DNA of 64,000 nt from Pedobacter hartonius (GTDB lineage Bacteria > Bacteroidota > Bacteroidia > Sphingobacteriales > Sphingobacteriaceae), in contig NZ_FNRA01000003.1 of NCBI RefSeq assembly GCF_900107535.1, positions 310,001 through 374,000 on the forward strand, given 5' to 3'. Numbering within the stretch: position 1 is the first letter of the stretch; every line of letters starts with the position of its first letter. The notes under the pieces were generated by a model. The model was not told the DNA's origin. It was given only the letters and a program-made list of their open reading frames with translations, and made no database searches. Below are positions 27,684-36,736 of this stretch, piece after piece. The position numbers and the translations under genes were made by a program.

Positions 27684-28715
27684 TCAGAGTGAGTCCCGCA
27701 GGGTTAAATAAAAGGGTACTTCAACCTGTTCCCTGGAGTTCCTGAGGATCAGGTCGGCCGCGATATGTCCCATTTTTTGAAAGTCAGTGGAAATGGTAGT
27801 GATCCCATTCAGAATGATCTTTTTCCATGGGGTTTCATTGTAGGAGATGAGTCCCGCCTGTTTACCGATCTTGAAATTCAGCGTTTTAATTCTCTCGATG
27901 AGGGTAACCAGATCGTCCTCCATCAGGTTGATGAACACTTCGCCTTCGCTGATCGGTTCATACACCACATCGTTCACCACTTACTGATTGAAACCATATT
28001 GAGTACAGAACTTACAGAATCCCTTCTTAATTTCCTCTGGGAAATAACTGTGATCAGGAAAGATCAGTTTGAGGGTATGGTATTTATGGAGTGGTACAAG
28101 CGCTTTTTCCAGGGCCTGAAAGATATCTTTCTCAAAGTTCTCATGGGCGGAACCAAACTCCCCGTCAATACCGGGGATCATTTTATCCATCAGGATCAGT
28201 TTACTTTTCGGGATCGTGTTTAAGATCTCGTATTCATCTACACTGGCTTCAATGAAATGCGGAATGATCACATAATGTGAATATTGCTCGTTCTTAGCAG
28301 TCAGCAATTCTTTAAATATGGAAAAATCATTGTTATATATATAAAAATCTATCGCTACGTTTTCGCCAATTGCATCTACAAAGGCATCATAAATAATTTT
28401 CTTGTGGTTACTCAGCTTATTGAACATCAGGCAGATTCTCAGTTTCTGGTGATAGTCCTCATTCAGAATATAGTATCCCTTACCCGGGATAGACCCTAAT
28501 ATGCCCAGATTTTTAAGATGTTTGTATCCCTTTTCTGCGGTATCCCGGGAGATCTCCAGTTCGTAACTTACCTCATTGATAGATGGAAGGGTATCGTTCT
28601 TTTTTAATTTACCCAGTTCAATGGCAGCCAACACTGATTTGGTTAACTGTAAATATTTGGGAATCGCAGAATATCCGTCAACCTGAATATAGCTGAAAAA
28701 ATTATTTAATTTCAT
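27684..28715 (-). pseudogene. GntR-type regulator interrupted by an in-frame stop
   Basis: The reading frame from ATG 28715 (MKLNNFFSYIQVDG) runs 244 residues and stops at TAA 27981-27983. It then continues in the same frame for 99 residues beginning with two GTG codons, ending with FYLTLRDSL at 27684. Together they make about 344 codons, the full size of Bacteroidetes GntR regulators with a LacI-like sensing domain. The N-terminus has a winged-helix (INEVSYELEISRDTAEKGYKHL). The C-terminal half has the ribose-binding-like ending (VPFYLTL). A single nonsense change is the only lesion. Immediate restart at the GTG after the stop is possible, so a split protein cannot be excluded. It probably regulated the rhamnosidase locus. 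Confidence 0.85.
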
Positions 28716-28740
28716 AACTTCTAATTGCCCGATCAAAGTA

Positions 28741-28774
28741 CAAAGTTTAGCTAAAACAGGGCAGCTAAACTTTG
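28741..28774. promoter_or_regulatory. Operator candidate before the GntR-type gene
   Basis: A perfect 12-bp inverted repeat, CAAAGTTTAGCT (28741-28752) and AGCTAAACTTTG (28763-28774), with a 10-nt spacer lies just upstream of the regulator start and after the rhamnosidase stop. This is the usual arrangement for autoregulation. Confidence 0.65.
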
Positions 28775-28808
28775 CACAAAGTACGCAAACGTTCCCGGAA
28801 CGCAATTA

Positions 28809-31592
28809 TTATCTATTATACCCTGTAATCTGCACCGGCCCCAGCAGTCCGGAAGGCACAGGTGTCCAGCCTGCGGCATTGAAAGGTTTATAGTTGATAT
28901 TCACAAAATTGATTTCATGGTAATTTCTCCAGGGGATTCCCTTGATGTCCATATCCCTGATGCGGTTGGCCATCAGGTTGGCCACTTCAATTCTGATCGT
29001 GTTTTTCCCCGGCTTCAGGAATTTGCCTATCCTGGTCTGAAATGGAATGCTCCAGACGATCCCAGCATCCTGGACGTTGATCCAGACATGCGCAGTTTCA
29101 TCCACTGTGCCCAGGCTCAGTACATACTCCCCGCGAATTTTGGCCGGCAGCATGAACGTTCTGGAGTAAGCACCGGTTCCGGAAAATGCGGTAGCTGCGG
29201 TATCATTCAGGGCAGTCCAGGAAACCAGATGATCCAATTGTTTGTCGGATGGCAAAGCGGGCCTTCCCTGCGTAAAGTGTAATTTCCAGTTTTGGTCTAA
29301 AGACATTGGTTTACCTGGTTTTGAAAGATAAACCCATTTTTTATCTGTTTTTTTATCGCCTGTCTGCAAAAAGAACGTTTCTCCGGGTTGCATATATACC
29401 TTTACCCAGGTTTTCCCATCTTTTAGCTGTATTTGCGCCTGCCCATAATCTCCGCTCTGCGGGTCAAGCAGTGCCACTGAAGGGCTGTTCAGGTTTAGCG
29501 GCACCCATTCATCAATGGTTTTCGCGGTGTGGTTCACCAGGAAATAGTATTTGCCGTCATCCAGCTTGCGGCGGATAAACTTCAGTCCGCTTTTGCTCAG
29601 CTGTTCTCCTTCTATATTTTTAAATGACAGGGCCTGCTGTACGTCACCCGTAACAAGGATCTCACCTTCACCCCATTTGATGCCCTTCAACCCATTGGAT
29701 AAGGATTTTAGATCCAGGCCACCGATCAGGCTTTTAAATTCTGCATTGTTTTTTTCCAGGTTGCTCAGTCCTGGTACGCCTTCAGGCAAGGTTTGAAAAA
29801 TGACGGTAACCCCATCATGCGCGAGCGACAAGATATCCTTCAGTGTTGCCAGCGGCATGAATTTACAGGCAGGGACCACCAGCGTGCGGTATGGATTGGC
29901 CATAGCCGAGGTAACCAGCTGTCCTTTGTCTGCTTTGGCAGTGGCGAGCATATGATCAGAAGCGAAATCAAAAGAATAACCGTTTTTTGCCAGTAACATA
30001 CTTTGTTTATAAAACTCAGTAGGATACAGCCATACGTCTACATCATGCACTTTCATAGGCATATCCAGACCTTTAGGACTACTCCAGGCATCATAAACAG
30101 GCCAGTAAATCAGGATTTCATTGTCAGACTTACCGGATTGCAGGAGCGACTGGCACCTGCTGAAGTAGCTGTCCATACCTTTCAGCTGAGGCCAAAGGCT
30201 GTTTGCAGGTACCATATTCGTCGACGCATAGAACAACCATCCCGGGAATTTGATATCCGAGGGCGTGAAGGTTGTACCGTGGTAGAAAATATGGTTGATT
30301 CCGGCAAGAAATAGTCGTTCAGCTTCAGGTTTGGCCTGTGAAAATGAAGTTTTGAAATGTTCGGTAAGCCAGGTAAACGTTTCAGAGGATACCAGTGTTT
30401 TACCCGTGGTATGCGCCGCAGAGCTGGCAAACTTGCTCATCATCGGGTCGGGGTCTACGTTGCGAATATCTGCACTGTCACGCCTCAAACCCGGAATATC
30501 GAAATGACTGGAGCCGAAGGTCTCTGTTTCAGGAATGTCAACCGCTGCGTACAGGTCTAAAAGATTGCCCGGAGAGCCGTGCGATTGGTTCTTGGTAATG
30601 CTCTTATACTGATGCGCCCAGTTTGTCCAGTTCTGTGTAAAGTTCTCCAGCAGCAGCTGGCTCATTGTTTCCCGGTAGTCAGACTTTAACCTGCCATTTT
30701 CCTGGCTCAGGGAATCCTTACTGATCAGCTCCCTGATATGGTCGCTGAGGTCATACCCTTTTAACCGTTTAAATTCTTTCAGAAATGTGGGTGTCCAGGT
30801 GGCGCCATATACCTCATAGCTGTCGTTAAAAAAAGCTCTTACGCATGGGGAATGCCCGGCAAATGCCTGGTCAAATCTTTTTAGATACGCATTTACAGAG
30901 GGCTTATCCAGGTGATCGAGGGTATCGCCTTCACCCGATGGCGCCGCTCTTTTTACCTGCTGCAACGTTCTTCCGGAGAAAACCGCATAGATCTCGGCAT
31001 CTGCCCCCTGGGCCTGCCAGTTCAGCTGCCCTTTGGAATCTACTTTATCCGTGAGGTTAAAAACCTGACCATCTGCCGTATAGGCGGTAACTGCCTGTAG
31101 CTTAGCTCCTGCCTTCTGCTGTGTATTGTCTTTGATTTCAATGGCTTCTTTCAGCAACTGTCCTCTGGGCATCCGGTACTGCTGCACGATCAGTTTAGAC
31201 GCAGCAAATCCGGGAGTGACCTGCGGACCGCCGAACGGCCAGCCTGTACCCGTATTCATATCCACGCCCATACCCAGTGATGCCGCCTTTTTTATCGTAA
31301 AATCAAGCATTCCCATCCAATTGGGAGAGAGAAAATCTATATAACGGTCTTCGTAACCTTTGGCTCCATATATTGGTGTGATCTCTACCCCTCCGATGCC
31401 TGCCGCTGCATAGGCAGAGAGCGCCGTTGAAAGATTTTTCTCATCTACGGCATTTCCCATCCACCACCAGCGCGTCCAGGGACGCATCTGCTGCTGTATT
31501 TCAGGCCAGGGGTTTGATTTTGGTTTTATCCCCTGTCCTTCGGCCGATAGTAAGGCAGCCAGCAGGGTTAAAACTAATAAGGATCTTTTCAT
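28809..31592 (-). CDS. GH106 alpha-L-rhamnosidase
   Basis: 927 residues with a signal peptide (about 1-19). The catalytic barrel begins with PWTRWWWMGNAVDEKNL, and IGGVEITPIYGAKGYEDR follows, both typical of GH106. The C-terminal part contains a galactose-binding-like beta-sandwich with GAYSRTF and HVWINVQDAGIVW. GH106 enzymes split terminal alpha-L-rhamnose from rhamnogalacturonan or flavonoid glycosides in the periplasm. Its neighbour RhaM supports rhamnose as the product. It is on the same strand as the whole locus and follows rhaM after 36 nt. Confidence 0.92.
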   Translation of the reverse strand: MKRSLLVLTLLAALLSAEGQGIKPKSNPWPEIQQQMRPWTRWWWMGNAVDEKNLSTALSAYAAAGIGGVEITPIYGAKGYEDRYIDFLSPNWMGMLDFTIKKAASLGMGVDMNTGTGWPFGGPQVTPGFAASKLIVQQYRMPRGQLLKEAIEIKDNTQQKAGAKLQAVTAYTADGQVFNLTDKVDSKGQLNWQAQGADAEIYAVFSGRTLQQVKRAAPSGEGDTLDHLDKPSVNAYLKRFDQAFAGHSPCVRAFFNDSYEVYGATWTPTFLKEFKRLKGYDLSDHIRELISKDSLSQENGRLKSDYRETMSQLLLENFTQNWTNWAHQYKSITKNQSHGSPGNLLDLYAAVDIPETETFGSSHFDIPGLRRDSADIRNVDPDPMMSKFASSAAHTTGKTLVSSETFTWLTEHFKTSFSQAKPEAERLFLAGINHIFYHGTTFTPSDIKFPGWLFYASTNMVPANSLWPQLKGMDSYFSRCQSLLQSGKSDNEILIYWPVYDAWSSPKGLDMPMKVHDVDVWLYPTEFYKQSMLLAKNGYSFDFASDHMLATAKADKGQLVTSAMANPYRTLVVPACKFMPLATLKDILSLAHDGVTVIFQTLPEGVPGLSNLEKNNAEFKSLIGGLDLKSLSNGLKGIKWGEGEILVTGDVQQALSFKNIEGEQLSKSGLKFIRRKLDDGKYYFLVNHTAKTIDEWVPLNLNSPSVALLDPQSGDYGQAQIQLKDGKTWVKVYMQPGETFFLQTGDKKTDKKWVYLSKPGKPMSLDQNWKLHFTQGRPALPSDKQLDHLVSWTALNDTAATAFSGTGAYSRTFMLPAKIRGEYVLSLGTVDETAHVWINVQDAGIVWSIPFQTRIGKFLKPGKNTIRIEVANLMANRIRDMDIKGIPWRNYHEINFVNINYKPFNAAGWTPVPSGLLGPVQITGYNR

Positions 31593-31628
31593 TTATATTT
31601 TTTAATTAAACACTTACCGGCCCCATCT

Positions 31629-31937
31629 TCAGTCAAGATGGAACACCCTTTTTAACGAAACAGCAACCGGTGAATGATCCGGGTTTGTTTCCATAATATC
31701 TGCCATATAAGCCCACCATTTTTGTATGATCTCTTTCTGTCCGAGTTCCTGTGAACCCTGCCTGCTTACCTGCTGCACGGCAAAGAGGATATTGGTCTCT
31801 TCATCAAGAAAAATCGTGTAATCACTGATCCCGTTTTCCTTCAGCAGGGCCGAAATTTCAGGCCAGATCTCATCATGGCGCTTCTGATATTCTGCCGCAA
31901 AACCAGGTTTAAGTTTCATTTTAAAAGCTGCTTTCAT
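31629..31937 (-). CDS. rhaM: L-rhamnose mutarotase
   Basis: 102 residues, the usual length of RhaM (YiiL). The family pattern is visible: MKLKPGFAAEYQKRHDEIWPEI at the start with the active-site His in KRHDEIWP, then ISDYTIFLDEE, and WWAYMADIM near the end. It interconverts alpha- and beta-L-rhamnose, which feeds rhamnose released by the adjacent GH106 enzyme into catabolism. It is cytoplasmic, in line with the locus. Confidence 0.95.
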   Translation of the reverse strand: MKAAFKMKLKPGFAAEYQKRHDEIWPEISALLKENGISDYTIFLDEETNILFAVQQVSRQGSQELGQKEIIQKWWAYMADIMETNPDHSPVAVSLKRVFHLD

Positions 31938-32084
31938 CTGTTGATTTTACTGTTTTTTTCAGTTGTATTTTTTGTCTTCAGCCTGCCTTCGGTTAGTTTT
32001 TAGATGGAGCGTTTGATGAACCGAGAGCTGGTTTCGCCCTGCGGCAAGCAATAGCTAAAAGCCAGGAACAAACGCGCCTATACG

Positions 32085-32155
32085 TTATTTCTTCAACTTG
32101 TAAACTTCATTTCCGGCCAGCAGGAAACAACCCAGTCCGTAATCGTTTGCGGTAT
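32085..32155 (-). pseudogene. GH105 (rhamnogalacturonyl hydrolase) C-terminal remnant
   Basis: In a frame different from the SusC piece upstream, the last codons read TANDYGLGCFLLAGNEVYKL before a TAA. This matches the C-terminal signature of GH105 unsaturated rhamnogalacturonyl hydrolases (GLGxFLLAGSEVxKL). The rest of the gene is absent. It is joined directly to SusC sequence at about 32155. Confidence 0.75.
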
Positions 32156-33769
32156 CCTCCGTAAGAACCAGATGTACCCACATTCGGAGAGGTATTCCTG
32201 GTGGTTAAAGAACCTGTGATGGTATAAGGAGTATAACTTTTCGATGTATTGTCTGTATTATCAAGGTTGACAGTGGTCTTAAAAGTAAGGCCGTCAAGAA
32301 TTTTATATTCTCCGAAGACTGTTCCCAGCGTACGGAATTTCTTTGTCATTCCGATGGTATTCTGCAGTTTTGCCAGCGGGTCATTGGTAGTTACCGACCA
32401 GATATATTGTGTGGAATTAAAAACATTGACGTTTCCGGCAAGATCCTGCTGGATGGGCGACATTGATAATGCCTGGTGCAGAATATTATCTTTTCCTTCC
32501 ACTCCTGGATCATTGGTAATGGAATAGGTAGGCGCAAGATTTACGCCGAATCTTAGCTGGTCATTGGCTTTGATCTCCACATTGGTCCTTGCAGAATAAG
32601 AGGTATAATCCACACCGGTCACCATACCTTCCTGTTTGGTATAGTTACCAGACACGTAGTAGTTTACCGTTTCAGTGGCACCACTGGCACCCAACTGATA
32701 ATTTTGTGTCAGCCCTGTCCTGAAAATCTCATCCTGCCAGTCGATCACGTTCAGTCCGCCGTAACCCGGTTGCGTCCAGCGGTCGTCAAGCATATAAGTA
32801 ACATTAAACTGGCCTGCACCCAAACCTAAGATTGAGCGGCGCTGCTCAGTGGTTTGGCTTGCGGTTCTGCCTGTTCCCGATGCTACCCATTGTGCATTGA
32901 TCATTTCCGTAGCCCGGTCAATCCATTCCGCACCGTTCAGCAGATCAAGTTTTTTACTCCGTTCTACGGTTCCCGTATAAGCATTCAGCGTAATGGTAGG
33001 TTTGCCGCTCTTACCTCTTTTAGTAGTGATCAGCACGACGCCATTGGCAGCTCTTGATCCGTAAATAGCAGCTGCCGAAGCATCTTTTAATACCTGTATG
33101 GATTCGATATCGTTGGGATTGATGTTATCAAGCGGGTTTCCGGTAGAAAAGTTTCCCGATCCGTTCGGACTTGCCGAAGCCAGTGGAAAGCCGTCCAGTA
33201 CATACAGCGGTTCGTTACCGGCTGAGATGGAACCTGTTCCCCGCACCTGTATGCTAAAGGCCTTTCCTGGTGTTCCGTTTGTTTGTTTTACAGAAACACC
33301 TGCCATTTGACCTACCAGCGCCTGGTCTACCCTAACGATCGGGCGTTCTTCCAGTTTGTCGGCCTTAAACGTTGCAATGGCACCCGTTACGTTACCTTTC
33401 TTCTGGGTACCGTAACCTACCACCACAACTTCATCAAGTTTGTTGTCGGCTTCAGCAAGTTTGATATTTAACAAACCTGCTTTACTAACCACTGCTTCCT
33501 GTGTCGTATAACTCAGATACTGAAATACCAGTGTTGATCCGATAGTGGTTTTAATGGCATAAATCCATTCACATCGGTAGATAAGCCTTGCGTGGTACCT
33601 TTAATTTTAACAGAACAGCAGGAATAGCCTGCCCTTTTTCGTCCGTTATCTTTCCGTTAACCGTTATGCTTTCCTGGGCATATATAGCTGTTATACTGAG
33701 CAGATAAAAAAAGAAGAGAGTAGATAGCTTTTTGCCACATAAGCGTGACAATAGTGTAATTTTGGACAT
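32156..33769 (-). pseudogene. Frameshifted and truncated SusC/RagA TonB receptor
   Basis: The N-terminus (33769) is a signal peptide and a carboxypeptidase-like domain. Two small frame disruptions (near 33610-33630 and 33540) separate it from the plug, which starts at about 33480 with LDEVVVVGYGTQKKGNVTGA, the SusC hallmark, and continues with RVDQALVGQMAGVSV and the start of the barrel. The frame then ends abruptly at about 32160, about half of a normal SusC. Its 3' half, any SusD gene and most of a GH105 gene are missing, as expected from one large deletion. Confidence 0.88.
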
Positions 33770-33844
33770 AGGACACCGTTTTTATATTTGGTTGGCTAAA
33801 ACTAATTTTAATGTTTATCACTCGCAACCTGTAGTGTCCTGCCC

Positions 33845-34810
33845 TTATTTTATAAATCCATCCATAACTTTCATCGTTCCTATCGCATCTTCAATGGAGC
33901 ATGGGTTGCCCTGCACATCATTAAAATAGTCAACCACCTGGCTGATCATGGGCTGCTCAATGTGCTGAGGATGCTTAAATATCTCTGTTTTTTCACCTTC
34001 CAAAGTTTTCCAGCTCACATAGTTTCCAAAAAATGCGAAGGTGATATTTCCTGCGGTACCTACAATCTCACAGGTATCAGTTTGCTGTCCTTCTCCTACG
34101 TTAAAACACCAGGAGCCGTTTACCACGATATTATTTTTAAACACGATCTGCCCGCAAACGTGGTCATCTGCCGCGCTGAGGCCAGACTGGTTTAGCGAAT
34201 AGCCCTGGTACCTGTCCGGTTCACCAAAGTAGAATAACAGCAGGTCTATCTGATGCGGGGCCAGGTCATGAAAATACCCTCCGCCTGAAAGCTCAGGCTG
34301 TAAACGCCAGTTATCAGCGGTACTGGCCACCAATGCCGGGTTGGAGGCCTGCCACATCCTGATCTGCAGGGTTCTGATGTCGCCCGCAGTGCCACTGGCA
34401 ATCAACTCCCTGATCCGTAAAAACAAAGGCACCGCACGCCTGTAGTGAGCTACCACCAATTTAGCGCTGCTTTCTTTTACCGCTTCTGCCATGGCCAAAG
34501 CTTCATCTGCATTCAGCGTAACGGGTTTCTCCACATAGACATGTAATCCTTTTTTAAGTGCAGCAATTGCATAAGACAAATGAAAGGCCGGTGGCGTAGC
34601 AATATAAACGGCGTTGATTTCCTCATCATTCATCAGCTCATCAGCGTCACTATACCATTTGGGAACGTTATGCCTTGCCGCATAATCGGCAGCCTTAGCC
34701 GCATCACGCCGCATCACAGCAACCAAACGGCTTCCCGGTATTTTACTAAAAGCAGGACCGCTTTTAATTTCGGTTACATCTCCGCATCCTATTATACCCC
34801 AGTTGATCAT
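33845..34810 (-). CDS. Gfo/Idh/MocA-family oxidoreductase
   Basis: 321 residues. The Rossmann N-terminus has GIIGCGDVTEIK and a loop with VAVMRRD that suits NAD(P), then YVEKPVT, the EKP motif carrying the catalytic lysine. The C-terminal alpha/beta domain follows with GGGYFHDLAPHQIDLLLFYFG, including the Asp-x-x-x-His residues. These enzymes oxidise or reduce sugars and their derivatives. At the upstream end of the rhamnose locus it may act on a rhamnose- or galacturonate-derived product, but no direct evidence is visible. Confidence 0.9.
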   Translation of the reverse strand: MINWGIIGCGDVTEIKSGPAFSKIPGSRLVAVMRRDAAKAADYAARHNVPKWYSDADELMNDEEINAVYIATPPAFHLSYAIAALKKGLHVYVEKPVTLNADEALAMAEAVKESSAKLVVAHYRRAVPLFLRIRELIASGTAGDIRTLQIRMWQASNPALVASTADNWRLQPELSGGGYFHDLAPHQIDLLLFYFGEPDRYQGYSLNQSGLSAADDHVCGQIVFKNNIVVNGSWCFNVGEGQQTDTCEIVGTAGNITFAFFGNYVSWKTLEGEKTEIFKHPQHIEQPMISQVVDYFNDVQGNPCSIEDAIGTMKVMDGFIK

Positions 34811-34936
34811 ATCTATCTTTTTTAAAAACCGGAATAAGGTATAAAAAATATCGGATTCCTAAAGAAGGATTCCTGCATTGGATTAATAACAGTGATTGCT
34901 ACACCGGTTTCATGAAAGTGATTGCTGGCTTCGCTG
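34811..34936. other. Intergenic region before the first paired hairpin
   Basis: From the oxidoreductase start to 35345 there is no gene. This first part (and 35017-35165 between the hairpins) shows no recognisable coding sequence. A small CCGGT/ACCGG inverted repeat lies at about 35043-35061. Confidence 0.4.
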
Positions 34937-35016
34937 AAAAATAAGGTATGCTGTTTCTATGCTGCCGGCTGCTGAAGCGCAGCCGAGAAGGCATCGAAAC
35001 AGCATACCTTATTTTT
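34937..35016. repeat. Hairpin with conserved 36-nt core, copy 1
   Basis: A 21-bp perfect outer stem (34937-34957 with 34996-35016) encloses a 36-nt core at 34959-34994. The core folds again: ATGC/GCAT, then CGGCTGC/GCAGCCG with a 6-nt loop TGAAGC. The only unpaired bases outside the core are 34958 and 34995. T-runs follow on both strands, so it can stop transcription. The core is the exact reverse complement of that in copy 2, whereas the outer stem differs. Confidence 0.9.
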
Positions 35017-35165
35017 TTTAAGGTTATCCAATACATGGTGGCCGGTTAAATTGCATACCGGCATGGTTGTATTCCGGTTTGGTTGCAGAACAGCGTGTAT
35101 TACTGATCTGCAGGTGCAGGATCATCTTTGGCGGTGGCATAGACGATCCCTTATATAATCTATAA

Positions 35166-35243
35166 AAAAAAGGTAGAGTTACTTTGATGCCTTCTCGGCT
35201 GCGCTTCAGCAGCCGGCAGCATCAAAGTAACTCTACCTTTTTT
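35166..35243. repeat. Hairpin with conserved 36-nt core, copy 2 (inverted)
   Basis: A 21-bp perfect outer stem (35166-35186 with 35223-35243) with a sequence unlike copy 1, apart from a shared AAGGTA near its base, surrounds a 36-nt core (35187-35222) that is the exact reverse complement of the copy 1 core. It lies about 100 nt beyond the stop of the glycine-rich gene and ends in T-runs, so it probably also serves as that gene's terminator. Confidence 0.9.
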
Positions 35244-35274
35244 CAGCAGAAAATGATCCTAAAGATTACTTCGT

Positions 35275-35342
35275 CCTGCAAATGAAACAGCCCTGCAAAT
35301 GAGCAATCCAGCTCTGCAAATGAACAACCTGCAAACGAACGG
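35275..35342. repeat. Degenerate tandem repeat around CTGCAAATGAA
   Basis: Four units of 15-21 nt (35275-35290, 35291-35311, 35312-35327, 35328-35342) share CTGCAAATGA or CTGCAAACGA. It sits directly beyond the stop of the glycine-rich protein gene. The units are uneven, adjacent and only four, so this is not a CRISPR array. Confidence 0.7.
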
Positions 35343-35345
35343 AGA

Positions 35346-36194
35346 TTATATCCCTACGACCTTGTAAGTAGTTTTATCCCCGTCCTGTATAGCTTCATAA
35401 TAAACTCCATCCTCAGAAACATACAGCTTTTCACCTCTTACAGTAACTTCTCTTGCACCTTCAGGAAGTTCATTGGCTACATCACCAAGTTTAGCACCAT
35501 TGCCCGCACTGATATCGCCATCAGGAGTGTTTAAAACACCATCTTTTCCGGCAATGACATACGAAGTTTTCCCGTCGGCTTTCTCAACCGGACTGTAGTA
35601 TACACCTTTATATTCGTAATAAGTCTCTCCATTAATCGTAACTTCCTGTGCATCTGAAGGCAATTTTGGCACTTCTGCCCCAACAGGAGGCACTACAACT
35701 TTATACTCATTATCATATTGTCTGTAATATAAACCACCAGAATAATAGTATTGTGCATCTCCCCAGAAGAAAGGATAATAACCGAAAGGCAGAATGTTCA
35801 GACTAAAACCTAAATATGGCCTGTAGTAATTATAGTAGCCGTAGTATGGTCTGCCAAAGCCATGACCGTAATATCCACGTCCAAAACCCCCGCGGCCAGC
35901 ATAATGTCCACCACCGTAAAAGCCGCCTCTTCCGCCCCTGCCTGCAATCCTTGTACCTCCACCCCCGTGGAATGACCTGCTGCTACCGCCGCGGAAAGCC
36001 GATCCACCGGAGATACCTCTGCCCGGACTTCCGTGGAAGGCAGTACCACCACCGCCACCGCGGGAAGCGCCAGAGAAACCTCCGCCACCACCGCGACCAC
36101 CACGTCCTTGTGCCAAAGCACTATCTATAGAAAATCCGCTGACGATCAGCAGAGATGCTAATATAATTACCGATTTAAACCTTAGAGTTTTCAT
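35346..36194 (-). CDS. Secreted Gly-rich protein with DUF6515-like C-terminus
   Basis: About 282 residues from the ATG at 36194 (MKTLRFKSVIILASLL), which begins a signal peptide ending near ALAQ; the frame reaches 36209 but the earlier Met adds only TYLI. After the signal come Gly/Arg/Ser-rich repeats (about 30-110), then GYYNYYRPYLGFSL and a C-terminal region with the repeated pattern VTINGETYYEYKGVYYSPV and VTVRGEKLYVSEDGVYYEA, as in DUF6515 surface proteins of Bacteroidetes. It is probably outer-surface or periplasmic; its function is unknown. Confidence 0.8.
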   Translation of the reverse strand: MKTLRFKSVIILASLLIVSGFSIDSALAQGRGGRGGGGGFSGASRGGGGGTAFHGSPGRGISGGSAFRGGSSRSFHGGGGTRIAGRGGRGGFYGGGHYAGRGGFGRGYYGHGFGRPYYGYYNYYRPYLGFSLNILPFGYYPFFWGDAQYYYSGGLYYRQYDNEYKVVVPPVGAEVPKLPSDAQEVTINGETYYEYKGVYYSPVEKADGKTSYVIAGKDGVLNTPDGDISAGNGAKLGDVANELPEGAREVTVRGEKLYVSEDGVYYEAIQDGDKTTYKVVGI

Positions 36195-36298
36195 AATTAA
36201 ATAAGTCAATTTGTGTGTATGACTTTTAAGGTATGAAAAGGATTATTCGTGTTTAACAGAATCACCTAAAGGTGACATAACGATGATAAAAGATGCCT

Positions 36299-36547
36299 TT
36301 AAGGCTTTGCAGGCACAGATTTCCCGGCGCTTATACTATCGGTACCCCGGTCGTTTCTAAATGAATGTGTACTATCTGCAGGCTTCACGCTGGTATCACT
36401 TCCCAATGTATCAGTTGCAGCAGTGCTGTCAGTCATCAAACTTGTAGATGAAGAATCTGCACCCGTTTTTTCCTTGTTGTTTCCACCGCAGGCAACTAAA
36501 ACCATTCCGGCAAGAGTAAAGGCAATAAATAATTTGCTGTGTTTCAT
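36299..36547 (-). CDS. Small Ser/Thr/Asp-rich lipoprotein
   Basis: 82 residues with a lipobox LVAC (Cys near 20) after a hydrophobic signal segment, so it is a lipoprotein processed by signal peptidase II. The mature part is low-complexity, rich in S, T, D and K, and probably disordered. Such short lipoproteins are frequent in Pedobacter; no function can be assigned. Confidence 0.75.
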   Translation of the reverse strand: MKHSKLFIAFTLAGMVLVACGGNNKEKTGADSSSTSLMTDSTAATDTLGSDTSVKPADSTHSFRNDRGTDSISAGKSVPAKP

Positions 36548-36736
36548 AAGAATAATGTTTTTATCTACTTAAAACAAGCATTTTACCAATAAGTTTTAAT
36601 TCAAAAGTATTAAACTGAGCCGCATAACAGCACATTAGCTCAACACTGCCTGCAACAAGTATATTTCATCTGCTATTTTAATGGAAATAAAAAAAGAATT
36701 GTACTTTCGGAATGTCAATTCATCATCAATCTTAAA

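Noticed and set aside
10036..33769. SusD remnant at 10 kb and SusC remnant at 33 kb as one split locus
   Set aside because: They are 22 kb apart with many intact housekeeping genes between; no evidence for a rearrangement joining them.
34937..35342. Hairpins plus tandem units as a CRISPR array or integron attC array
   Set aside because: Only two hairpins in opposite orientation and four uneven adjacent units; no spacers of constant size, no cas or integrase gene.
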